Assembly: GCA_943736015.1 (NCBI GenBank)
Contig: OX031056.1
Span: 67,793,277 to 67,857,276 of the forward strand
Length of the DNA: 64,000 nt
Source: Tridacna crocea
Taxonomy: Eukaryota; Mollusca; Bivalvia; Cardiida; Cardiidae
Reading direction: 5' to 3'
A program made the position numbers and the translations under genes. Positions 23,954-33,038 of the stretch are shown here, one piece after another (positions within the stretch are counted from its first letter, which is position 1; each line of letters opens with the position of its first letter). The notes under the pieces were generated by a model. The model worked only from the letters and a program-made list of their open reading frames with translations, was not told the origin of the DNA and searched no databases.

Positions 23954-26530
23954 CTGAAATCATAAAATCATATTTTATCACAAAACCTCCCTTGTCATAT
24001 ACCAATTACAAATATTCTTATCCTTTGGCGAGAGTAATAACATTTTCCTTGTCGAGTTTAATAAAATCTTATCTCAAATTCCCACAAATGTCAGGTTCTT
24101 TTTATCGCATAACGACATTTTGCAAAATATAGATCAGATGATACTAAAACATTCATAAATACACCTTTGATATCACAATTATGTGATGCCATTTTTAAGT
24201 GATTTTGTACATATTTCATAGAAATGCATGGGTTTTATGGATATTGGGTGCATCTACATGTATATATTTGCAGCATCTTCTGACCTATAATTTGTGAAAA
24301 ATCATTATGTGATAAAAAGAATCTGACATTCATTAGCATTTGAGATATATAGGATCTGACATTAGTGGGATTTTAAGATAATATTTTATTAAACGAGTCT
24401 AGGAAAATGTTATTAAACGAGCCTTTGGCTAGCTTAGTAATATTTTCCTTGACAAGTTTGATAAAATCTTATCTCAAATGCCCACAAATGTCAGATTCTG
24501 TTGGTCATATAACGATATTTCACAAAATATAGATCAGATGATGCAAAAACATTCATAAATGCACCCATGTTATTTTCCATCAAACCCATTCACTTGTATT
24601 TTCACTGGTGGTACCAGTGTAAGATCAAAAAATATTTTCACTGCTATTTCTCGATATCCTACCAGAAAGCATAAAATAAAAGTCTGTATTTTTGTCGTCT
24701 AGTAAAAAATCACATGCCAATACTCACACTTGAAGACTGTTGTTCTACAAAAATTTTAGCAAAAACTAACCAACAGGTTTATGTGCAGTATTAAATTCTA
24801 TCTTACCATATCTAGTAAAATATCTATTTTCAGTTTCAGTAAATTGTTTTCCTCTGTCAGGTTTTGGTTCTCTTTTCTCAGTTTCATAACTTCTTTGTGA
24901 CTGGCTGCGTTTGGTCCAGAATCTATCAATAAAGAAAAGAAGACCATGGTCATCTTAACTCTTTACCAAATGACAAAATATTGAAAGCATTTGCAGACGA
25001 CAAAATAAAAGTGACTGAAAAATTGAAATTTGTTCTGGGAAGGGTAGAAAACACTGTGGGAAAAGGAGAAAATGCTGGTTACCAGCATTTTCTCCTTTTC
25101 CCACAGTGTTTTCAAAAGGCTTCTTTCTCAGGAGCGTCAAAAGTAGGGATTGTGTGGTAACGGGTTAACTCTTAACTACACAATGCCAACTTTTAACGAC
25201 CCAGAGAAAGACAGCCTCTGAAAACATTGTGGGAAAGGAGAAAATGCTGGTAACCAGCATTTTCTCCTTTTCCCACAATGTTTTCTACCCTTTCCAAATC
25301 AAATTTCAATTTTAGATTCAAATTCATTTTGTCGTCTGCAAATGCTTTCAATTTGGACTGGTTCAAAATTTTGTCGTTTGGTAAAAAGTTAATCTCTGTA
25401 TGTTATTTCATGCTTGCTGACAATATGTTTTAACAAAAGAAGAGGGTTGCTAAAAACCATCTGGAAAGGAGGTATCATTTCCCAATGTACTTGGTTTGTT
25501 TTTGTAGTATGATATCTAACCCTGTTTCTAACATTGTTTCAGTTATACCAGGGCAACCAGTGCACCTATCCATGCTTTCCTTGAGTTTTTGTTACCAGTA
25601 CTTTGAAGAATACTCTTCCTAAGTCGATGACTGTTTTCCCACATAATCAGTGCCAAAACAATATGTATATATAATGTGGTTTTTATGATGAATTTCTTCA
25701 CAAAAGAATCATGAAAAAAAGTGGAGGAAAAGAAAAAAAAACTCTTATAACCTACATTCTTTAAGTTTCTTTCTTTCCCAATTATGTTTCCTTATAAACT
25801 CCTGTCACACCCTGTCAGATTTTGCCAAACAGACTGAAACTGTGCATGGACGTAGCGGACATAGAAGCAACCTATTATGATCTGTTTATGAATTCAATGA
25901 TCGTGTTAGGATGGAATGAGTGCTCCAGAACTTTGAACCTGCTCAAAATTTTTGCTGTCCATCCTGTCCTGGAAACATTTGCAGACGACAAAATAAAAGT
26001 AACTAAAAATTTGAAATTTGTTTTGTGAAGAGCAGAAAACATTGTGTGAAAAGCAGAAAATGCAGGTTACCAGCATTTTCTCCTTTCCCCACTATTTTTT
26101 TCTGAAGGCTTCTTTCTCAGGGTTGTCAAAAGTAAGGATTGTATGGTAATGGGTTAAATAAGTCTCATAATTATCATGTCTATAAAACGATAGAAATCAT
26201 AATAGAAAATGAGATTATGCTACTTACAAGCATTTTCTCCTTTTCCAACAATGTTTCCAGAAGCATTCTTCAGAGTTGTTAAATTATGGGATTGTTTAGT
26301 ACAAAAATAATTAGAGCAGGGTGCAAGTTCAATGGCATCCTACCTTGTACCCAAAGACCATTTTCAAATGAAACTTCTTGTCCACCGAGTTTCAATTTCA
26401 CAGGACCCACATCAACACCGAATTCTTCTCTAGACTTTTCTGCATCTAAATGAAGGTTAGACAAGGACTGTGCTCTTCTGGGTGGTGTCTTCTTTGGGGA
26501 AAACTTATCTCCAAATGGAAACAGAGGCAT
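23873..26530 (-). CDS. CBY1: Chibby (CBY1), complete coding region in three exons
   Basis: Chibby is a small coiled-coil protein known in vertebrates as a beta-catenin antagonist and a basal body/transition-zone protein. Coding exons 26344-26530 (187 nt), 24807-24922 (116 nt) and 23873-23953 (81 nt) join in phases 1 and 0 to 128 codons, giving 127 residues, close to the 126 of the human protein. The N-terminus has the family's FSPKKTPPRR motif and SLSNLH. The middle has FENGLWV (family FENGQW). The C-terminal half is a Leu-zipper coiled coil around KENQNLTEENNLLKLKID and ILLDM, ending in basic KKRS. The ATG exon starts at an acceptor (TTGCAG) seven bases before the ATG, so a non-coding 5' exon should lie upstream. 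Introns carry MITEs and a foldback element. Confidence 0.95.
24246..24568. mobile_element. Foldback element in CBY1 intron 2
   Basis: The left arm GGGTGCATCTACATG... mirrors the right arm ending CATAAATGCACCC. The inner words AGAATCTGACATT and AATGTCAGATTCT pair. Solo right arms of the same family lie at about 23957-24165 and 62380-62545. Confidence 0.65.
24807..24922 (-). CDS. CBY1: CBY1 coding exon 2 (coiled coil)
   Basis: Acceptor TTGATAG ends at 24923. Encodes D-SGPNAASHKEVMKLRKE through LLDM. The donor is ATG|GTAAGA. A TTAA MITE begins 33 bases upstream of the acceptor. Confidence 0.95.
24955..25392. mobile_element. Two abutting TTAA MITEs in CBY1 intron 1
   Basis: 24955-25168 (minus, stem CACTGTGGG/CCCACAGTG, both arms changed) shares its TTAA at 25165-25168 with 25165-25392 (plus). 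Confidence 0.92.
25520..25680 (-). repeat. SINE body fragment
   Basis: The minus-strand match to the SINE at 6446-6746 includes 'agcatggataggtgcactgg' and 'gggaaaacagtc'. No tRNA head. Confidence 0.5.
25966..26157 (-). mobile_element. TTAA MITE, left end missing
   Basis: Begins within the element at 'gaaacatttgcagacgac' and ends GGTAATGGGTTAA. The palindrome is diverged (CAGGTTACCAGC). Confidence 0.8.
26344..26530 (-). CDS. CBY1: CBY1 coding exon 1
   Basis: Encodes MPLFPFGDKFSPKKTPPRR through ENGLWVQ plus one base. The donor is ACAAG|GTAGGA at 26344/26343, and the acceptor AG is at 26539-26538. Confidence 0.95.
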
Positions 26531-26587
26531 CTTTTATCTGCAAGATATTGAATTCATCTTTTCATTATAGACTGATTTCCCTTCACT

Positions 26588-27334
26588 TTAATCCTTTCCC
26601 AAACAAACCCTGGTTTTTACGACTTTCAAAAAGAAGCCTTTTGAAAAAATTGTGGGAAAAGAAGAAAATGCTGGTAACAAGAATTTTCTCCTTTTCCAAC
26701 AATGCTTTCTACCCTCCCCAAAACATTAAACAAAGCTTTAGTACTTATATTAGTAATTTGAACTAATTATAGGAAAAAAATAGGGTATTTCAGTGTTTCA
26801 CTTGTATTTCGGTGGTACATTGGACTGTGACAAAAGCAGAATTAACTCATTGATAACCATTTCTCCTGTTTTAACAAAGTTTAACCCATTACAACACAAT
26901 CCTTACTTTTGATGACCCTGAGAAAGAAGCCCCTGGTAACCAGCATTTTCTCCTTTTCCCACAATGTTTTCTTCCCTTCACAAAACACATTTCTAATTTC
27001 CAGTCACTTTTATTTTGTTGTATGCAAATGCTTTCGATTTGGAAAAACCTAAAACTTTGTCTTTTTAGTAATGAGTTATAGATAGACTTTTATGAAACAG
27101 ATTGAGGTTTAACCCCTTACCAAACAACAAAATTTTAGCCTTGTCAAAATTGAAAAGCATTTGCAGAAAAATATTTCAGTGCAGGCCAAATGGTGTTATT
27201 GTTCTTTGAAAAAGTAGAAAACATTGAGGGAAAAGGAAAAAATGCTTGTTACCACCATTTTTTCCTTTTCTCACAATGTTTTCAAAAGGCTTACCAGGGT
27301 CATTAAAAGTCAGCATTATGTGGTAAAGAGCTAA
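26588..27334. mobile_element. Three TTAA MITEs upstream of CBY1
   Basis: 26588-26735 (plus, B-end missing), 26881-27079 (plus, left arm deleted) and 27109-27334 (minus, stem GAGGGAAAAGG, ends GTAAAGAGCTAA). Confidence 0.82.
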
Positions 27335-27448
27335 ATGGTACAAACCAAACAATGAAGTCAATATGACAAAAATTGTTATAAAAGTAGAAATTGCTCATTT
27401 AGAGAAATTTCTAGATATAGAAAAATAATTTTCATGAAGGGACCATTT

Positions 27449-27990
27449 AAAGGTGGGTATTTAGAATTTTTACATCTCACCAAATTAAAAAATATATATA
27501 GCACTAAAATTTATATGAAAAAATAATACAAATCATCAGTAATTAAGAGTCATAAAATTACAAATAAAAAAAAAATTTGATGGTATTCCCTTATAAGGCT
27601 ATGTAGCCTCTTAAGCTATTTTTAGATTTCGCGCCAAAAATCAAAATAGCATTGTGGGAATGTCAGGAGACTGGTACCTGACTAATAACACTTTAAATTC
27701 CATTACAAAACAAACATGTAATAATCATTTTCCATAATGTCTTCTTCGGACGCTATGTTGAAACTTTGTGTATTCCTGTATGTAAATGAGAGAATTGATC
27801 ATCTAAAAATAGAATGTATCTCCCATTGGTGTCAATCTGGGTTGTAGTAAATCTGTAATTTCTCGTGTTGTCGGATGGTTTTGGACTACTGGGGTTTTAT
27901 GAATGCAAATCAAAAGGCTTTGGGTGTATAAGAATGATTTTTTTGCATTTTTGTAAATTTTTTGTCCCAAAATCTGAAGGGCCACCTTTA
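27449..27990. mobile_element. Intact MITE with AAAGGTGG/CCACCTTT ends
   Basis: Flanked as TTTAAAGGTGGGTATTTAG at the left and CCACCTTTAAAT at the right. It is the uninterrupted counterpart of 15968-18503. No coding sequence. Confidence 0.75.
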
Positions 27991-27999
27991 AATTTTGAA

Positions 28000-28875
28000 A
28001 CATACATAAGTTAAAATGTTAAAAACCAAACAAGTTTTTCAAAAGGTGGACGATGAATGCAGGAAAAATGACATAGAAACATAGATATGTGTTTTAGTCA
28101 GTACCTATGTGGTCAGCATTTCGGAAACCACTGTATATCAGTTTAGTACAGAACCTATCCATTTTACCTGCGATTATGATTTTGACATTTAGTGATATTC
28201 ACAATTTATATTTGTTTCATGCTTCGATACATTCACTTTCTTACAGTTTTCCAAAATCAACGGACAATAGCCGAAGTTTATGTTACCTGAAGTGTATGTA
28301 TATTCGCCTTTGGATAGTCAGGCTTAAATGTTATCGATCTGTAAAATAATTTGGACTACATCGATGCCATAGTTTTTTCCTCTTAATTAAATTCAACCTT
28401 ATAAATGCATTACAGGTCATGCATCCATGCATTGTAGTGAAGGGGTCCAGTATCAAAAAGTATGGCATCCCGATATGAGAAATATCAGTGCAAGTCAGTT
28501 TTGCCAATCAGCATTTTCTTGCGACGCATGTAAAAGTCTATGGCAAATGGCACCAAATGCAAAGCCCAGCGAGAACCCTGTTAGTATTAAAAGCATGTAA
28601 AATGGCTGAATGGCTACTAAAAGCATATATACTTCACTATTGGTTTGAAATCAAATTCAAACAACTATAAAATAAATCTTACAAGTGTTAGCTAAACATG
28701 ACAGGTGTTAAAAATAAACTTATTAGTGTGAAATTTGTTGCATAAACAATGACAGTGTAATCAGATAGCTTTCGCATCAAGAAACTGCAACTCAAAGTAA
28801 ATAGTGATGAAAAAACTCTACAATTATTTTCAGATAGAACTTTAAAAGCAAAGTTGTATATGAATTTTGAATAAG
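28000..28875. other. CBY1-TMC intergenic stretch
   Basis: I see neither exons nor repeats I can name. It lies between divergent CBY1 and TMC and may hold promoter sequence. Confidence 0.35.
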
Positions 28876-29213
28876 GGGACGATTTCTCCAAAATTTCACT
28901 GGGGGACGATTTCTCTGGGGGTGATTTCTCAGGGGACGATTTCTCAAAGCAGTTCGGGGACGATTTCTCAAAGCAGTTCGGGGACGATTTCTCAGGGGAC
29001 AATTTCTCCAAGCAGTTCGGGGACGATTTCTCAGGGGACGATTTCTCTGGGGACGATTTCTCAAGGGACGATTTCTCAGGGGACGATTTCTCCAAGCAGT
29101 TCGGGGACGATTTCTCAGGGGACGATTTCTCCAAGCAGTTCGGGGACGATTTCTCCAAGCAGTTCGGGGACGATTTCTCAGGGGACGATTTCTCCAGGGG
29201 GCGATTTCTCCAT
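28876..29213. repeat. GGGGACGATTTCTC minisatellite with two unit lengths
   Basis: About 18 units, each GGGGACGATTTCTC followed either by A (15-bp unit) or by (A/C)AAGCAGTTC (24-bp unit), in irregular order. Both lengths are multiples of three, which keeps frames open on both strands. I do not read this as coding. Confidence 0.9.
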
Positions 29214-29774
29214 CATTCTTTTGATCGGAAGGCTCGCTTTGCTTTGTGCAGTCAGATCTTGATCTACACAGACCAAAAAAATATTTGTTGTCATGTCAAA
29301 TGTGATAAAAGAGTTTGAAGAAAATTTACGTACACAAAATTTGAGGTTATTTTAGCAAAATTCTTGTTGATACTTGCCTTTTTGTTTACTGATTGAGCTG
29401 GTACTTTGCTTTCTTATGTTAGATCGTACGTATCTCGGGAACCATGTTATGTTGCGATGATTACCTCCCTTCGCAAACTTGATTACAAGACGCTCTCATA
29501 TATGGTTCCCTCCTTGGCAACGTAATGCATTGGAAAATGTTGAAAAGTCGGTACCAGGAAATCAGGAAGACAAAAAGTAAACAGTTTTGTAAAATTTCGC
29601 TCACTGGTGAGATTTTTCTTTTCTTCCGATCAACGGTTAATAATTCATAAATAATTTTCAGGCTTGACGTATTCCTTAATGCCAGGTCAGCTTCTTGGTA
29701 ATTCTGTTAAACTCATTCTGTTGGATAGCTGATGTGTTAAAAATTCCTAAGTTCTGCGGCCCATTCGGTTTACA
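29214..29774. other. Unassigned sequence in the CBY1-TMC interval
   Basis: Contains 'gatcttgatctacaca', a word recurring elsewhere in the window (for example 33880), and no recognisable exon. A possible promoter region for TMC or the CBY1 5' exon, without direct support. Confidence 0.3.
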
Positions 29775-31424
29775 GTCAAAACGTACCCAAACCAAAAAAA
29801 CGTACCCAAGTCAAAACGTACCCAAGTCGAGTCAAAACGTACCCAACTGAAGTCAAAACGTACCCAAGTGGAGTCAAAACGTACCCAATGTGAAGTCAAA
29901 ATGTACCCATGATTTTTATAGTGTTTTTATCTTCCATCTTTCCACACATTAATAGAAATATTGCTTTATCATCTTGATGATGATAATTTTTCATTCTGCT
30001 TTATTTCAAATTTGCCTTACATGATAAAAACAAACAATGGAGCATATCACAGAATATGTAGCTAAGTCTATCAAACGCTTCATGATAAAATTACACTGTT
30101 TGTATCTCTCTTTATTTTGGCAATTACAATTAACATTAGGGAAAAAGCATCACATACCTTGATATCATTATCCATCATTATATTTTATCCATTAAAAAAA
30201 AAATCGGGGAAAAAAAAAAAATGCATAAGAATTAGCACTTTTATAAAAATGAGATACGTTAATTACATTGTTTGGATAACAAAAGGCGCAATTTTCACAC
30301 CCAAAAAGTGTGTAATAAACTATAATTATGTGGCGAATAAATTAATTATTCACAGTGGTATTAAAGCTGCTGTATATTGGCTGATTATATATTTGAATGC
30401 TTTGTAAATATTGATGATTTGAGAGACAGTTTATTTTAGATGAAAAACTGAAGGGTTGATTTTTTTTAAAATTCATTAAATGCTCTGATGGAAATTTTCT
30501 TATATTTTCCTTTTCTTCCCTTTGAAAGTTCTTCTTTGTAACATTTTTATTATCAGGAAATTCCCTAAATATGCATAAGTAAAAGATTTTGTTGTCTATG
30601 AGTGGTGACACGGTTACACCTTCTTATCATAACAAGTATGAATATTTACACAATTTTTCAGTTAATCAAAACTTTAACAATTAGAGGGCGAATATTATAA
30701 GACATATTCTGCACTGAAAAAAATTGTAAACTTAACTCTTTACCAATCAATAAAATCTTGGACTCTTCCAGATTGAAGACATTTGCAAAGCGTTATAATA
30801 TAAGGCCTCGAAGGGTAAAAAACATTGTGAGAAACGGGAGGAAGTTGTAACAATGTTGTAAAAAACTATTTTTCAGAAGGATTGTAAATACTACAGATTG
30901 TGTAATTAAAGGTACCCCGTGCTTTTTGTGGGTGAAAAAAAATGCTCAACTAAATATCATTGAACATTTTCATTTTAAACTTAAATTGACTAGATCTAAC
31001 TTATTTTTTGTTATCTTTGAAAAGGGGCTGTGTGGTGAATATAATTAATATACTATGAAGCATAGTTTACAAATGTTTGTAAATCATCTTTTATGAAAAT
31101 AAAACTGTTAATGACAACTAGTTTGTTACACCTGATTAGTCCTGACATAAACACATCACCCAGAATTGAATGTAACGTACGTAGGATTAAAACCAAACAT
31201 CATTTGTAAAGAATTAAAAGGATATAAAGTGAGTCAGGAGTTAAAACATCCTTTTAAAAGGTAAGATACATGAAGTTTTTAATCTATAACTCACACTGAA
31301 ATTATTTCAATAAAAAATTTACTTTGGGTACGTTTTGACTTAAATTTTGGGTACGTTTTGACTTAACTTTTGGGTACGTTTTGACTTATTATTTGGGTAC
31401 GTTTTGGTTTGGGTACGTTTTGAC
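29775..31424. mobile_element. DNA element with tandem GTCAAAACGTACCC terminal arrays
   Basis: The left end has about seven spaced units GTCAAAACGTACCC (29775-29910). The right end has five in reverse complement, GGGTACGTTTTGAC (31327-31424). The extreme tips match, GTCAAAACGTACCCAAACC against its complement. The interior is AT-rich, with no transposase frame and an old MITE inside. No clear target duplication was seen. Superfamily unknown. Confidence 0.75.
30732..30909 (-). mobile_element. Old TTAA MITE inside the 29775-31424 element
   Basis: Starts TTAACTCTTTACCAATC. The palindrome is largely eroded and the ends are weak. Confidence 0.6.
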
Positions 31425-31616
31425 CGCATCCCGCCCATTCTGGCATTCACCTTTGCTTTGTCTAAAATGTCACGAATTTATGACTCACTTATCCTCGATT
31501 ATACCCGTACATTGAAGTCTAAGTATTCGTTCTATTTAGAAACTCATTTGTTCTTCACAAATTTAATCAGAATGCTGTTGAAAATTTAGGTATGATTGTG
31601 GAGGGAATTCATATTT

Positions 31617-32470
31617 TGATCTAATCAAAGGAATATGACATTCTATAACCAAAATAAATGATCAACTATGAAAAAAAAATCTCCCCTATATAATATAAAC
31701 ACAAGGAATGCAACGTCTTGATTACCAGCACCAGCACAAGACAGCCTTTCCCACCCAAAATCACCCAAGAAACAAACATTGATCATAATTTCCTTTAGCC
31801 TAGCGATAGACAACAGAAAAATGTGCTTTTGACATTCGGCAATTGCTCAGTAGATACCTTTTAACCGAAGATATCCGTCATTTTTTACAATTTTTTGGAC
31901 AATTTCTATTCACTGAGGAGGCTGTTCGCTGACGTCACAGAATTCCCAGGAAGGGCCACGAAGTGTATTTTTGGATTACGTATTAAGAGTCAAATATCTT
32001 TTCTTTAAAAGAGAATACGGTCAAATACTTTTGGTAGTTACTTCTAGAAAAATTTAAGTATCATGTGATGTTCATAAATATATCTTAAAAATGAAAAAAA
32101 TAATTGTAATACGTAATCGGAAAATACGGTTCCTGGCTCTTCCCGTGAAGTCAGCGAATGGTCTCCTCGATGAAAAGAAATTGTCAAAAGAATTGTAAAA
32201 CATGACAGATATCTCCGGTTAAAAGGTGTCTACTGAGCAATCGCCGAATGTTGCAGGTACATTTTTCTGTTGTCTATCGCTAGGCTAAAGGAAATTATGA
32301 TCAATGTTTGTTTCATCGGTGATTTTGGGTGGGAAAGGCTGTCATGTGCTGGTGCTGGCAATCGAGACTTTGCATTCCTTGTGTTTATATTACATGCATA
32401 TAGGAGAGTTTTTTTTTATCATATTTGATCTTTTTTTTGGTTATAAAATGTCAAATTCCTGTGATCTAAT
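31617..32470. mobile_element. Large foldback element (arms about 370 bp)
   Basis: The left arm from GATCTAATCAAAGGAATATG mirrors the right arm ending in TTCCTGTGATCTAAT. Inner landmarks pair throughout: TAGCCTAGCGATAGACAACAG with CTGTTGTCTATCGCTAGGC, and CTGACGTCAC with GTGAAGTCAGCG. The unpaired middle is about 31990-32100. No coding sequence. Confidence 0.8.
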
Positions 32471-32471
32471 A

Positions 32472-32661
32472 TAGCTCCAAGAGTGAGTAATGGTATTCTT
32501 AATCCTTTTTTTCTCTCTTGCAAACTTTACGTTGTGGGTACTCATTAGAATCATCTCGATAGGACAATTCTAATGAATACCAATTACGTAGGAATTAGTG
32601 GAAAATAACTGATATTTTCAATTTTGAAATCAAAATCACCCCGTCTATCTAGAGCTCTGGT
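32472..32661. mobile_element. AGAGCTCC-ended foldback MITE, diverged copy
   Basis: Contains TTGTGGGTACTCATTAGAAT and its complement around a short centre, and ends ATCTAGAGCTCT. Same family as 46041-46228. It abuts the 31617-32470 foldback. Confidence 0.65.
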
Positions 32662-32709
32662 AACAAAAAGTAAGTAGGAAAACTATCAGGGCACAGCAGA
32701 TGCATTGAT

Positions 32710-32914
32710 TTAACCCTTTTCCAAACAGTTCCTGGTTTTTATGACCCTGAACTAGAAGCCTATAGCAAACATTGTGGGAAAAGGAGAAACCAGCATTTTC
32801 TCCTTTTATCACAATGTTTTCTACCCTGTTCAATTTTTGAGTTACGTTTATTTTGTCACCTGCAAGTGTTTTCAATTTGGACCAGTCTAACGTTTTTTCG
32901 TTTGGTAGAGTTAA
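32710..32914 (+). mobile_element. TTAA MITE just upstream of the first TMC exon
   Basis: TTAA at both ends. The palindrome left arm is shortened (GGAGAAACCAGC). It ends 46 bases before the exon at 32961. Confidence 0.85.
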
Positions 32915-32960
32915 AACCCAAGGCCCCTTTCCTTGGACCATAACATATCAATTTCTACAG

Positions 32961-33038
32961 GTATCAAATTATGAAGGATGGATGACTGGAGGAGAAACCG
33001 TCCATATGGGGCACGACAAGAAATACCCCTATCAAACA
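32961..33038 (+). CDS. Probable TMC N-terminal exon (26 codons)
   Basis: Acceptor TTTCTACAG and donor ACA|GTATGT flank an open frame encoding VSNYEGWMTGGETVHMGHDK and KYPYQT. It ends in phase 0, while the next firm exon (35043) needs a phase-1 partner, so a short exon between them is unseen or this exon belongs to another splice form. Confidence 0.6.

Noticed and set aside
28688-29262. Repeat-protein frames EKSSPNCLEKSSP (minus) and GTISQGTISPSSSG (plus)
   Set aside because: They arise because minisatellite unit lengths are multiples of three. Both strands are open at once, and no splice or start signals stand out.
29500-29520. RFX X-box for the ciliary gene CBY1 (GTTCCC...GGCAAC)
   Set aside because: The half-sites are separated by five bases instead of the usual 0-3, and the first CBY1 exon is not located, so the match is too weak.
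30117-30407. 96-codon frame in the 29775-31424 element
   Set aside because: The AT-rich composition, Ile/Lys bias and lack of any recognisable motif do not support a transposase.
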